Shown here piece after piece: positions 7,750 through 18,700 of a DNA stretch of 42,026 bases; position 1 is the stretch's first letter; each line of letters starts with the position of its first letter. The stretch covers positions 1 through 42,026 of the forward strand of contig DNNO01000007.1 of assembly GCA_003497625.1 (NCBI GenBank), in the 5' to 3' direction. The DNA comes from Flavobacterium sp. (GTDB lineage: Bacteria > Bacteroidota > Bacteroidia > Flavobacteriales > Flavobacteriaceae). The translations under genes were made by a program, and so were the position numbers. The notes beneath the pieces were generated by a model. That model had not been told where the DNA came from, did no database searches, and saw nothing but the letters and a program-made list of their open reading frames with translations.

Positions 7750-9708
7750 TTATTTCTTTTTAGGAGCTTCTTTTTTATTGTATTGAATTAATCCTTCAGG
7801 TATTCTCTCAAAACGAATATTATTACCATCAAAATAGATAGGAGTTCCTTCTTCTTTACCACCATCATTATTCATAACTCCATTCATGTTTTTATCAAAA
7901 TTGTTAGATAAAACAGTATCTGAAATTTCTACTCCATTTTCATAGCCTTTTCTAGTACCGATAGCAGTCCAATTAAATGAAGCATTGCTTTTTCCGTTTT
8001 TGTTTTCTTTTATATAGAAGCCATCATTGGTAACTTTACTAATATAAACACCATTAGTTTCTCCAGTAGGAGTCACAGTGATATTTATTGCTTCATTGTT
8101 AGAAACTAAATTTTTAAATGCTTCTTTAAATGTAATATAGCTTTCTCCATTAGAAAGTTTTCCTACACCTCTTGTTGTTACATCTACTTCAGTAGAAGTT
8201 GCAGTATAAGAGATTGTTCTTTGTGCGTTATTTGTTTCAGTTAATTGTACAATTGGTTTGTTTGTAATTGTGTTTCCTTGTACATACATTCCAAAGTCAT
8301 CACCTTGTGTCATTAATCCAAATTGATTTCCTTTTACATAACCTCCCATGAAACCACCGTTAATTCCTAAACCGATTTTGTTATTAGCTGTATTTGAATT
8401 AGAAAGTCTTCCAGTTCCGTTTCCATAAGTATTGTTCGTATTTCCAGCATAAACACTATAATTTGTACCGTTTTTTGATTTATATCCTAAAATACCGAAG
8501 TCGCCACTTGCACTAGTTCCTAATACTCCACCAGTAGCATCAGGTTGAGTAGCAATTCCCAATAACAAGATATCACCTACAACACCAAATTGATAACTAT
8601 TGGTGTTTGATGTACCTTGTCTTGTTCCAATATTTCCATAAACACCTGCAACTGCTGGAGCTGATGAGTTGTAAGCACCTCCGCCTAAACCAGTTCCAAT
8701 TGTAATATTATTATTTTCCCCTAGTACTGGTGTTGCAGTTATTAAACCAGTTGCAGTTTCATCTATAATTCCATGAACTCCAATTGGGATTACACTTACT
8801 CCTGAAGCTCCATCCGCTTGCCCTAAAACTCCTTCTCCCGTTTGTACGAAACTTGAAATTGTACTTGGTTGTGTTAAACCTACAACTCCATAACCAGTTC
8901 TGTTTGAAAAACCAAAAACACCAATTCCATTTCCATCAGCATATCCTGAAACCGCTCTAGATGCAGTGCTATTTGGGTATCCTGTAATGTTCTGATATGC
9001 AGTGGCAGAGTTATGAGCTGAAAATCTATCTCTAGAATCTTCTCCGGTTGCTTTTCCAATTACGGTATTTCCTTCCACTCTTAATCCGTTTGTTGGCGCA
9101 GGATTTGTTGATGCGTAAGTTGCTCCAATACTTACATTACTATTTTCTCTTACTCTTAATCCTTCAACACCATTAGTTGTTAATCCTAAATTGTCTGCTG
9201 CTGAGCGAAATACTCCTGTGTTTGGGTCTGCATTCCATGAAAAAGCAGGTTCTGTATTTGATCCAGCAAAGTAAGATTGTAACTGACCGTTTGTGTTTGA
9301 AATATTGAGTCTATCGTTTCCGCCTGTTTTAATTCTTAAATCTTGCGCATCACTTGTTCCTATGTAATTTGTTCCAGGTGTAGTTCCTGAATTTCCAGTT
9401 AAAGCCCAATCGTTAGAAGTGCCAGTTGCAACTCTAACCCATAATGTCCCGTTCCAATAATAAAAACCAGGAGTAACTTGATTAGGTCCAGGAGCAGATG
9501 TTGCTGTGTTATAAACTAATTCAGATTCTGTTGGGGTTGTAACAGTTGCCACATTAGTAGCAGTTAAAACTATCCTAGGAATTAATAAACCATCATTTGT
9601 TGATGTTATATCAAGTGCTCCAGCAGGTGAAGTTGTGCCAACACCAACTTGGGCAGTCATGTTTACACCAATAAATAATGTGGCTACGATAAATAATACT
9701 TTTTTCAT
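7750..9708 (-). CDS. Secreted tail-fibre-like protein with GVxG repeats
   Basis: The 652-residue product has a signal peptide (1-19, ending M-T-A-Q) and then the head V-G-V-G-T-T-S-P-A-G-A-L-D-I-T-S that begins many Bacteroidota surface proteins related to phage tail-fibre heads. Residues about 250-440 contain irregular repeats of G-V-F-G, G-V-V-G, G-V-L-G, G-V-H-G, G-V-Y-G and G-I-L-G spaced 10-30 residues apart, which suggests a beta-helix or trimeric fibre. The C-terminus is Lys/Pro-rich (ending A-P-K-K-K) and shows no T9SS sorting domain, so how it is held at the surface is unclear. A full promoter lies 40 bases upstream. Confidence 0.75.
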   Translation of the reverse strand: MKKVLFIVATLFIGVNMTAQVGVGTTSPAGALDITSTNDGLLIPRIVLTATNVATVTTPTESELVYNTATSAPGPNQVTPGFYYWNGTLWVRVATGTSNDWALTGNSGTTPGTNYIGTSDAQDLRIKTGGNDRLNISNTNGQLQSYFAGSNTEPAFSWNADPNTGVFRSAADNLGLTTNGVEGLRVRENSNVSIGATYASTNPAPTNGLRVEGNTVIGKATGEDSRDRFSAHNSATAYQNITGYPNSTASRAVSGYADGNGIGVFGFSNRTGYGVVGLTQPSTISSFVQTGEGVLGQADGASGVSVIPIGVHGIIDETATGLITATPVLGENNNITIGTGLGGGAYNSSAPAVAGVYGNIGTRQGTSNTNSYQFGVVGDILLLGIATQPDATGGVLGTSASGDFGILGYKSKNGTNYSVYAGNTNNTYGNGTGRLSNSNTANNKIGLGINGGFMGGYVKGNQFGLMTQGDDFGMYVQGNTITNKPIVQLTETNNAQRTISYTATSTEVDVTTRGVGKLSNGESYITFKEAFKNLVSNNEAINITVTPTGETNGVYISKVTNDGFYIKENKNGKSNASFNWTAIGTRKGYENGVEISDTVLSNNFDKNMNGVMNNDGGKEEGTPIYFDGNNIRFERIPEGLIQYNKKEAPKKK

Positions 9709-9748
9709 ATAATAAGTTTTGTAATATAATGGTTTTTAAAAAAGAGTG

Positions 9749-9778
9749 CAAATGTATGATTTTAATAGGTAAGTCCAA
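9749..9778 (-). promoter_or_regulatory. Promoter of the tail-fibre-like gene (TTG-N19-TACATTTG)
   Basis: On the minus strand TTG (9778-9776) is followed after 19 bases by TACATTTG (9756-9749), an exact match to the Flavobacterium pattern TTG-N17..23-TAnnTTTG. The ATG is at 9708. Confidence 0.8.
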
Positions 9779-9856
9779 AATATTATAACAAAAATTAAAA
9801 AAAGTGTTATTTTTTTTGTTTTTTTTAATTGAATAAGTAGAAATGAATTTAAAATA

Positions 9857-9885
9857 AAAAGCCCCAACATTACGTTGAGGCTTTT
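9857..9885 (-). terminator. Intrinsic terminator after the 1866-aa surface protein gene
   Basis: A 12-position stem with a single C-A mismatch (9857-9868 with 9874-9885) and a 5-base loop ends in a T-rich run on the minus strand, 22 bases past the stop at 9908. Confidence 0.9.
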
Positions 9886-9907
9886 GTTTATTAAAGTTTT
9901 TATTTGT

Positions 9908-12900
9908 TTAGTAAATCGCTTTTTTACTAACAACAGTTCCGTTTGATAATGTTACTTGAATAATCAAACCTGCATTATTTTTTTGAATAGTGTTTAAAGG
10001 TACTTCATAGCCATCAACATTTGGATAGTAGGCTAAATGTCTTCCTAAAACATCAAAAACACGTACAGATTGAATTTCGTTTTTAGTTGATTTTACTGAT
10101 AAAACATCTGAACTAATAACCCATAAATTTGCTTCGTCTGCTACTAAATCGTCTCCACCCAAGGTTTCATTTGTATATCTTAGTACAAAGCGAGTTGGAT
10201 AATTTCCAGCATCAGCTGTAAAACTGTATGGGTTTTGTCTTAAATCATGAATGATATTAGTTGCTTTATCTTCTAAATAGATGTTTTGATTTGTATCTGT
10301 AAAGAAACCATCAACAGCTGCAATTCCGATAGTGTAATTACCATTTTGTGGAACTTTTATTCCCATAGGAACTCGGTCTTCCTGGTCAAATGGTAAAGTT
10401 CTACCTTGAATTTTCATAAACTCATCGCCAATAGCTGAGTATAAATTCAAACTTAATTTTTCATCAGTAATCGCATCAAACATACGATCTCTATTATTGG
10501 TAGCTCCATCTGCATAAGCAACTAAATTTCTTACGTTTGAACCATTTGTTGCAATTAAGTCTAACCAAATTCTACCATTGTCATTAGATGTTCTAAAGAA
10601 TTGAGTGTTATCGTATGTACTGCTTCTCATAGAATTGTTAAAAGTAACATTTTCAGAAGTAGACATAGTAGTGTGATTCATCAATACGAAGAATCCTTGA
10701 CCAGCACCGATATATCCTCCAAATGTACCAGGACCAGCTGATGCGCCTGAGCTATTGTAAGTGATATAATCGCCAGGAGTATAATTATAAGTGTAATTGT
10801 TGTAAAATGGGTCTGCAATAGCAGAAGTAGGTAAGGTGCCATGTGTCCAAACGTTTATAAAACCATCAATATTGGTATTTAACGTTAAGAAATCAATTGC
10901 ATCTACAGCAGAAGGATATGGATTACCAACTAAATTCCAGTTATCATCGTGGTTAGTTCCTAAAGTTGTAGAAACTCCTGTTGCATAATTTCCACCATTC
11001 CAAGTGCCTCTTGAGATAGGTGTAGTAATAGTTCCGTTATTTGGGGTTCCAGTAAATACTGCATTGAATGGAGCTAGAGTAGTTGTATAACTATCAGGCC
11101 CTCTAACAATGTATCCTTTTCCTAATGCCATAATCTCATTTGCGCCTACCCAATTTCCAAAGCCGTTTGTATTGGTTGGAATTGTTGGCGTCCATTTGTA
11201 TTTATAACCAGTAGTTCCTGTAGAAACATTACTTAAATTAAAATTAGCTACCGGAGAAGACCAATACACGTAATCTAATTTACGGATGTTTGCCGCTCTA
11301 GTCATGTGCATAGTTCCTTGATTTGCATCATTATTAATTTGAATCAAACTAGCGCTATTTTGTAATACTAAATCTCCTGTAGTATTGATGTTAACCCAAT
11401 CTGTAATCGTTAAATAATTATCAGGAGTAACAGTTAAAGTGGCATTATTGTCAACAGTTAAGTTTAAACCTAAAGCATTAAAGTTAGTTCCTGAAATAAT
11501 TGGATCGTTAGCTGTATCAGCAATTACAACACAATCCATTGCTGTAGGAACGCCTGCAGGTGTCCAGTTGTTAGCTACGTTCCAGTTTGTACTTACAGAG
11601 CCATCCCAAACTTTTGCACCATTAATAGTAACTGTAGTTTCATCTGTTTCTACAATAGTTCTTCCATCACATAAAGTGTATGTAATTTCGGCTGTGTAGG
11701 TTGTAGTTGAAGTTGGACATACGGTTAACGTTGGAGTTGTTCCAATAACAGGGCCAGATGTTCCTGATCCTTCATGCCATTCTAGAGTAGCAATTGAAGC
11801 GCCATCTGGTACAAAACGCCAAGCTTCTCCTGTAGCTTCCCAGTTAGTGTCTAATCCATTTCTTCCTGGAGGAACTACTGCTAATGTTCCGTCACTATTT
11901 TGTAAACCAATGATAGCATTACCACCATTCCATGGACTAATATTATAATTGTCAATTTTTTTCTCTTTTACATATATTTCAATAATGTTTGAGTTTTCGT
12001 ATAACACAATCATTCCCGAATATAAAATATCATTATCAGAAAACATTGGAACATCATTGTAAGCAACAACTAAAGCTCTACACCCAGTTGATAATGTTAC
12101 TAATTCCCAACCAAACTGACCACCATACGTTGAGTTGATATCATGATAAACACCATAAATAGTGTTGTTAAATAAAGCGCCTGTTGTACTTGGTAAATTG
12201 TCAGCGAATGAATAACCAGCATATCCACCAACTAATGATGTGTTAAATGTTAAAGCACCGTTTGGACCAGGCAATACCTGATCATAAGTGTTTCCAAAAT
12301 AACAAAAATCGAATGGTAAGTCAACCACTTGATTACTCCAATAATCATCTGTACCTAAAACAATAGGGTTTGCTAATCCTGTAAAAGCAAATGGTGGATT
12401 ATAAGCAATTGGCTCAACAATATAATTTGTTGTATTTCCTAAATCTAAATAGGTTGCTTCTAAGTCAACACAAGTTGATGCTGCGGTACAATTGATAGCT
12501 GCAGGATCGGCTCCATTTAAGCCTAAACCTCCAGATTCTACATTTGGACAACCTGTTTCTACATCACTAACTGCCATAGTAGTAAATGTAGCTGTTGTAG
12601 AATTAGCTGATTGACTACTATTTGTACAAGTAACTCTCAATCTCCATAGAATAACTCCACTTGCAGGAGCGGTAGCGGTATAGTTTGCATAAGAACTAGT
12701 TGGTGCTCCAACATTAGTCCATGTAGCTCCAGCGTCAGTACTAGTTTGCCATTGAAAAGTTAAATTTGAAGCGATTGAATAACCAGTAGCTGCAACGATA
12801 TAGGTTGAACCTGGCCATCCTGTATTAGGAGTAACTGTAGCTGTTCCTGCACTAGGAGTTCCTGCACAAGCAGCAGGTGCAACTACATTTATAGTATAAT

Positions 12901-15508
12901 CTTCAGCTTCAGTATAAGTGTCAGCTCCACAAGCAGACGGATTAGTGTTTAAATAATTTGCCACAACGCGCATTCTATGATTGCCCACAGTTGTTCCGCC
13001 TGGAATTGTTATAGTTCCAGTTGCTGAACCAACATAAGTACCACTTGCGTAAACTAACTCACCTGCATCATTAAAATCTAAATCGTTATTCCAGTCTACA
13101 TAAATATTAATCCCATGAGTTCCAGAACTCATTGTGGTTGAAAAATTGAAAGATTGTCCTAATATTTGTGTAACAATGTCTGTACCTGAGTAATTAGCAT
13201 AACCTCCAGCTGTATAATTTGAATTTCTATTAATATTTGTACTACCTCCAGTAGTTGAAAAGTTACTTATCCAGTACGTATTACTTGACGAAGTAAAAGC
13301 ACAATAGCCTGTAGTTGCCGTTCCAGATGTGTAAGCACTCCAACATCCATTATTAGCTCTAATTCTGTAATAGTAAGTTGTATTTGAAGTTAAACCTGTA
13401 ACGTTTTGTGAAGTTGTAGGGTCATTAATTGTAAAAGGTGAACCAGCTACATTTGCTGTAAATCCTGCATCAGTAGTAACTTGTAATTGGTATGTTACGG
13501 CGTTAATGCCACCTCCTAATGAAGAAGGCCAAGAGAAGTTAATACTAGTTAAGGTACTTGCAGTGTTTACTGGTGATGGTGATGCCGGACATGTTACCGC
13601 ATTACCAGTTAAAGGACTAGAAGCATTGTATAAAGGACCTCCTGAACATGCAGTATTGTTGTAAGCATATATATAATAGTAATAACGAGTGTTGCCAGTT
13701 AATCCAGTTCCAAGAATGGTTGTTGACGCTCCGTTTTGTACTAAAGTAAGTCCAGCTCCTAATGTTCCGATATTTGCACCTGTGTAAACTACACCATTTA
13801 CTGGAGCAGATGGAGGGGTAGCTGAAGTAGAACGAATAACTAAGTAGCTGTCTGCAGTTCCTGAAAAAGTAGCAGGAAATGAATTAGATGTTATAGTGCC
13901 GGCTGTAAATCCTGAAGCTTGAGAACCTGGAGTTGTACAAGCTGGATCAGTTGAAATACAAATATTAAATGTTGTATTTTGTCCTGATGTGCTTCCCCAA
14001 GAATAGATTTGTAAGTAATACGTATTTCCTGGAGTCAATCCAGTTGCCACACTATTATTAGCATCTGAACATAAAATAGCTGCGCCTAAACTTCCGCAAG
14101 CACCGCTGTAAACTGCATGGTATAAATCTGTTGTGCTACCTGCAACACTTAAAAGTTCAATATGATGTGTAGTTGAAGTGGCAACAAAGCTGTACCAAAC
14201 GTCATCATCGTCAGTTCCTCCACAACCACTAGCTGTAACTCCAGAGTCGGTAGCTCCTAAGATACTGCCAGCTACAGTTGAAGTACAAGTTCTTGTTGGG
14301 TTTACAGGTACGCTGATAGCGCCTGAGCAATTATCATTTGTTATTGGTGCAGTACAAGTTCTAGAAATGGTAAAAGTTCCTGTTGTGGTATTTCCTGAAG
14401 AATAATGAGCAACATAAACGTAGTATGTTACGCCTGCTGTTGCAGTAAATGAATAACTCTCAGTACCGCCACTTAATCCGCTATCTTGACAGGCTAAACT
14501 AGTGAAAGATCCACAACTTCCTGAAGAAATTGATAATTCATGATCATAACCTGCTCCTGCAGTAGATGAAATTGTAGTTAATTGACCATCTCCAACAAAG
14601 GTATACCACGCTCCGTAATTTGAAATTGAACATCCAGTGCCGTGAGCAGTATTTGAAGAACCAACAGTTGTGCCTGCTAGATTTGTCGTTCCACAAGGAA
14701 GATTTCTTGCTGTTGCACAAGTGAAGTTTGTAGTAGAATTTACTGTAAAAGTAGCTGTTGTTGAGTTAGAACTTTGCCCACTAGCAGTACATGTTACAAC
14801 CAATCTCCAAATAACAGTTCCTGAAGCAGGAGCTGTAGCAGTATAATTAGAATAGGTACTTGTAGCTGCGCCTTGATTTGTCCATGCACCTCCTCCATTG
14901 GTGCTGTATTGCCATTGGTAGGTAATGCCTGAACCTGTAGTATGACCCGTATTTGAAACAGTATAGCTAGAAGCAGGAACACCAGATGTTGGTGAAACGG
15001 TAGTAGTTCCAGCAGTTGGTGTTCCTGAGCATGGAGTTGTAACACAAATGCTGTTTAATGTCATATCACCATTGTTACCTTCATTGACTACTTTGATATA
15101 ATATATTCCATTAGCCAAAGAGGTTGTTATTGTTTCTGAATGAGCGGAGTTGTTATTTCCTGTGGCATTTTGACAAGTAACTTCTGCAAGTCCAGTACAA
15201 GCTGAAGTTGATGATATTAATTGTAAATATAAGCCATAATTAGCAGCGTCAGCTGTAATTGTTACATTTAAGGGTCCACCAGTTACAGTAAAAGTATACC
15301 AGCCTTCTCTTCTGAAGTTACTAAATGAACATCCGCTAATATTTGGTAAATCTTGTGTAGTATCACTAATTGTTCCACTATCACACGCTCCATTTATTGT
15401 TAGTGGAGTTGCTGTTGCACACGTATTCCCTTGCGAAAACGATGTAGTTGTAAAAATAAAAAATAGAAAAACTAGAAAGTTTTTCAAGAAGTAGGAATTA
15501 GTTTTCAT
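9908..15508 (-). CDS. Giant secreted multidomain surface protein, T9SS type C-like sorting tail
   Basis: The 1866-residue product begins with a signal peptide (1-26, ending S-F-S-Q). In order I see: a PPC-like beta domain (28-155), an Ig-like repeat (159-256), two more PPC-like domains (258-520), fibronectin III-like segments (521-730), a GEVED domain (about 735-875, with V-D-W-N-N-D-L-D-F-N-D and E-A-E-D-Y), a second copy of the Ig-like repeat (879-977), a nidogen-like domain (about 985-1255), and a module with Y-W-S-S-P-V, G-N-P-Y-P-S-A and G-Q-G-F-F-V (1300-1780). The final 75 residues (V-R-V-F-D-V-L-G-R, ending S-K-K-A-I-Y) resemble the T9SS type C signal. Export across the outer membrane and cell-surface adhesion are inferred. 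It is a paralogue of the next gene upstream and has its own promoter and terminator. Confidence 0.9.
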   Translation of the reverse strand: MKTNSYFLKNFLVFLFFIFTTTSFSQGNTCATATPLTINGACDSGTISDTTQDLPNISGCSFSNFRREGWYTFTVTGGPLNVTITADAANYGLYLQLISSTSACTGLAEVTCQNATGNNNSAHSETITTSLANGIYYIKVVNEGNNGDMTLNSICVTTPCSGTPTAGTTTVSPTSGVPASSYTVSNTGHTTGSGITYQWQYSTNGGGAWTNQGAATSTYSNYTATAPASGTVIWRLVVTCTASGQSSNSTTATFTVNSTTNFTCATARNLPCGTTNLAGTTVGSSNTAHGTGCSISNYGAWYTFVGDGQLTTISSTAGAGYDHELSISSGSCGSFTSLACQDSGLSGGTESYSFTATAGVTYYVYVAHYSSGNTTTGTFTISRTCTAPITNDNCSGAISVPVNPTRTCTSTVAGSILGATDSGVTASGCGGTDDDDVWYSFVATSTTHHIELLSVAGSTTDLYHAVYSGACGSLGAAILCSDANNSVATGLTPGNTYYLQIYSWGSTSGQNTTFNICISTDPACTTPGSQASGFTAGTITSNSFPATFSGTADSYLVIRSTSATPPSAPVNGVVYTGANIGTLGAGLTLVQNGASTTILGTGLTGNTRYYYYIYAYNNTACSGGPLYNASSPLTGNAVTCPASPSPVNTASTLTSINFSWPSSLGGGINAVTYQLQVTTDAGFTANVAGSPFTINDPTTSQNVTGLTSNTTYYYRIRANNGCWSAYTSGTATTGYCAFTSSSNTYWISNFSTTGGSTNINRNSNYTAGGYANYSGTDIVTQILGQSFNFSTTMSSGTHGINIYVDWNNDLDFNDAGELVYASGTYVGSATGTITIPGGTTVGNHRMRVVANYLNTNPSACGADTYTEAEDYTINVVAPAACAGTPSAGTATVTPNTGWPGSTYIVAATGYSIASNLTFQWQTSTDAGATWTNVGAPTSSYANYTATAPASGVILWRLRVTCTNSSQSANSTTATFTTMAVSDVETGCPNVESGGLGLNGADPAAINCTAASTCVDLEATYLDLGNTTNYIVEPIAYNPPFAFTGLANPIVLGTDDYWSNQVVDLPFDFCYFGNTYDQVLPGPNGALTFNTSLVGGYAGYSFADNLPSTTGALFNNTIYGVYHDINSTYGGQFGWELVTLSTGCRALVVAYNDVPMFSDNDILYSGMIVLYENSNIIEIYVKEKKIDNYNISPWNGGNAIIGLQNSDGTLAVVPPGRNGLDTNWEATGEAWRFVPDGASIATLEWHEGSGTSGPVIGTTPTLTVCPTSTTTYTAEITYTLCDGRTIVETDETTVTINGAKVWDGSVSTNWNVANNWTPAGVPTAMDCVVIADTANDPIISGTNFNALGLNLTVDNNATLTVTPDNYLTITDWVNINTTGDLVLQNSASLIQINNDANQGTMHMTRAANIRKLDYVYWSSPVANFNLSNVSTGTTGYKYKWTPTIPTNTNGFGNWVGANEIMALGKGYIVRGPDSYTTTLAPFNAVFTGTPNNGTITTPISRGTWNGGNYATGVSTTLGTNHDDNWNLVGNPYPSAVDAIDFLTLNTNIDGFINVWTHGTLPTSAIADPFYNNYTYNYTPGDYITYNSSGASAGPGTFGGYIGAGQGFFVLMNHTTMSTSENVTFNNSMRSSTYDNTQFFRTSNDNGRIWLDLIATNGSNVRNLVAYADGATNNRDRMFDAITDEKLSLNLYSAIGDEFMKIQGRTLPFDQEDRVPMGIKVPQNGNYTIGIAAVDGFFTDTNQNIYLEDKATNIIHDLRQNPYSFTADAGNYPTRFVLRYTNETLGGDDLVADEANLWVISSDVLSVKSTKNEIQSVRVFDVLGRHLAYYPNVDGYEVPLNTIQKNNAGLIIQVTLSNGTVVSKKAIY

Positions 15509-15556
15509 TTTAAGTTAGAAAATAGTTGTTTATAGTTGATTGTGTTGATTTTAGCA

Positions 15557-15586
15557 CAAAAATACTTTTTTTTGTGAATTGTGCAA
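15557..15586 (-). promoter_or_regulatory. Promoter of the 1866-aa surface protein gene (TTG-N19-TATTTTTG)
   Basis: On the minus strand TTG (15586-15584) and TATTTTTG (15564-15557) are separated by 19 bases. The ATG at 15508 lies about 48 bases downstream. Confidence 0.8.
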
Positions 15587-15705
15587 GTTTAAAATGCAAC
15601 ATTTGTTAAGAAAAAGTTATTTTGTTGATAACTTTCGTGTACTTTATCGATAAAAAAACACTTTTCATTTTTTTAGGCTGTATTGGTTGTGGATTTAGTA
15701 AAAAC

Positions 15706-15737
15706 AAAAAAGGCTAACAGTTACGTTAGCCTTTTTT
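15706..15737 (-). terminator. Intrinsic terminator after the 1694-aa surface protein gene
   Basis: A 13-bp perfect stem (15706-15718 with 15725-15737) and a 6-base loop is followed by a T-run on the minus strand, 19 bases after the stop at 15757. Confidence 0.92.
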
Positions 15738-15756
15738 AATTTGTTTAAGATTTTTA

Positions 15757-18700
15757 TTAGAAAATCACTTTGTAAGTTTTGGTTGAACCATTTTCTAAAG
15801 TTACTTCTACTAACAATGGACTCTGTGTTTTTGCAATGTTTTTACTAGTGAAGGTATTTCCATTTACATTGTTAAATGTTCCTAAAACTCTTCCTAATAA
15901 ATCGTGTACACGTACCGATTGGATAGTCTGGTTGTTAGCGTTTACATTGATACTTTCATTTGTGTAAACAGTTACCGAATTTGCAATAAAGTCTTCATTT
16001 CCTAAAGTCTCATTATTGAATTTTAAAACAAAACGATTTTCGTAGTTACCTACTGTTCCAGTAAAACTATACGGAGCAACACGTAAATCGTGAGTTATTC
16101 CTAATGTTTTGTCTTCTAAATAAATGTTCTGAGCAGTATCTGTAAATAGACCATCAACTGTTGAAATTCCTAAAGTGTGTATTCCATTTTGTGAGATTTT
16201 AACACCTAATGGTATTAAATCTTCATTATTAAACGGCAATGCCTTACCTTGAATATTCAACTTGTCTGTGTTTGAGAAAGAATACAATTCAAAATTCGTT
16301 TTTACATCTAAAGCAGGTGCATCAAACATACGGTCTAGTTCATTAGTTGCACCAGCTATATAACCAATCAAAGTTGTGCTTGAAGTTGAAGATGGTGTAA
16401 TTAAATTTAACCAAATTCTGTGTTTTTCTTCATTACCTGCGTCGGTTACATTTGCGTTTCTGTAGAAAATATCGTTTCTGTAATCATTCCTTCTCATGCT
16501 ATTGTTGAAAACTACATTTTCTGTCGTAGCGGTAGAACTGTGATTCATTAATACAAAGAATCCTTGGCCAGCAGCAATGTTTCCATTTCCAATTGCTGGA
16601 TTAGCTCCAGTAGCATTGTAAGTTACATAATCTCCAACAGTATAGTTTTGGACATAATTGTTGTAAAATGGATCAGAAGTAACTCCCGATGGTAATGTGC
16701 CATGTGTCCAATACTTAATGAATCCTGCGATATTTGTATTAGCCGCTAAGAATAAATTAGCATTTACAGCCGAAGGATATGGATTACCAATTAAATTCCA
16801 GTTGTCATCATCTCTAGTTGCCGGTGTTGCAGAAACTCCTGTTGCATAATTAGCACCATCATAAGTACCTCTGCTTATTGGCATGTTGATTATACCATTA
16901 TTTGGAACCCCTACAAAATTTTGAGTATAGTTTTGTAATGTTGTTGTATATGAGTCTGGACCTCTTACAATATATCCTTTTCCTAGAACCATAGTTTCAC
17001 TAGTAGCAGTCCAGTTGCCCCAGCCATTAGTATTGGCTCCAATTGTTGGAATCCATCTATATCTGTGTGCAGTTGTAGAAATGTTAGTTAGTCCATAATT
17101 TGCTACTGGTGAAGACCAATAAACATAGTCTAATTTTCTTAGGTTAACATTTCGTTTCATTGAAATATTACCTGAATTAGCCACATTGTTTACTTGAATT
17201 AAACTTCCTGAGTTCTCAACATTGAAAGTACCACCTGCGTCAACTGTAACAGCATCGGTTACGGTTAATGTGTTGTCAGCTTCAATTTGTAATAGACCAT
17301 TTGGTCTTACAGTAACAATTCTTGCATAAGCATCACTTGCACTTGTATTAATATAAGAGTCATTTGGACCGTCATAAATGTAAACACAAGTATTAGCATC
17401 TGGAACACCAGTAGGTTCCCAGTTGTTAGCATCATACCAATCGCCACTTGTACCACCTTTCCAAAGTTTAGTTTTATTTGTGATCGTGATAAACTCTGAA
17501 ATAGGACATCCATTACCTAAAGTCGCATTTGCTGTAAACGACCAAGAAGTAGATGCCAATTGTAAAGCTGTTGGTCTAACATAAACTGTTGTTACAGATT
17601 GTGCCACGTAAGGAATTGTACATGCTGGGTCGATAAATGCAGCAACAGTTCCTCCTGTCCATGTAAAAGTTGTATTTAATGGGCGAGTACCATATAATTG
17701 TACATCATCAATAGCCCAACCATTACACCATGCTGATCCTCCAGCTAAGTAATATCTAAAGCGGACCATTAAACTTGGTTGTCCGGCAAATGCAGATAAA
17801 TCAATATTTACGGTCGAGAATTGCCCGGCAAATCCTTGGTTTGACGTATAAGTTGCTAAAGTGGTTGGCCAAGAAGCTCCACCATCTGTTGAAACATCAA
17901 CATAGCCAAATTGTACAGGCTCTCCCGGATAATAAGAGAAATGATGTCTAAAGCTTAATGTTAAATCACTGTAAGCAGACGCGTCTAATACAGCTGTTCT
18001 AAGTTGTGTATCTTTAGGGTTTGGTGCTGTAAAATCGGAATTAGCTAAAGCAAATCCATTTCCAATTGATCTTGATGTAATAGCTGGTTTCCATACAGTT
18101 CCAACTGGAACATAAGGACTTGTTCTTCCTGTCCATTGCGTGTCAACGTTTGCTTGACCTGCTACGTTGAATCTTACCATTGTTCCCAAACCACCTTCAA
18201 ATTCTTCATTAACTAAGTAGTCAATTACTTCGTCTCCACCCGCGTCAATTTGAACAACATTGTTTTCACCACACACTTCTGGAACAGAAGGTGTAACTAT
18301 AATGTTAGCTGTAGGATTTACAGTTGCTATAATTTCTCCTCTGTACCATGATTCACAACTTCCGTTAAAAGCAGTAACGTAATATTTAGTAGTTGCAGTT
18401 AAGAAAGGAGTTGTCCAGTTAGTAATTCCTGGGACAGCTGCTTGCGTTCCTATTAAGTTACCACCATATAATGAATCGTAAAATCTAAATTCAGTTACTC
18501 CAGCAGAACCTTCTACTCCTAAAACAACGGTTCCGTTATCACATCTTGATCCATCGTATAAGGCAACTGGTTTTGCTAAACAGTCTGCAACTACAACTAA
18601 TCTGTAATCTTCTGTTTCTCCTGTTGGATATGCTAAAGTACAAGGGTTAATTGCTGATACCGTTTCATGCGTTCTAATTCTAATTCTGTAAGTCCCTAAT

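Noticed and set aside
7750-9708. Tail-fibre-like protein as evidence of a prophage
   Set aside because: No other phage genes surround it, and a signal peptide marks it as an exported cellular protein.
9736-9933. 65-codon minus-strand open frame
   Set aside because: It spans the 3' end of a giant gene, its terminator and the next promoter; its sequence is hydrophobic low complexity from AT-rich DNA.
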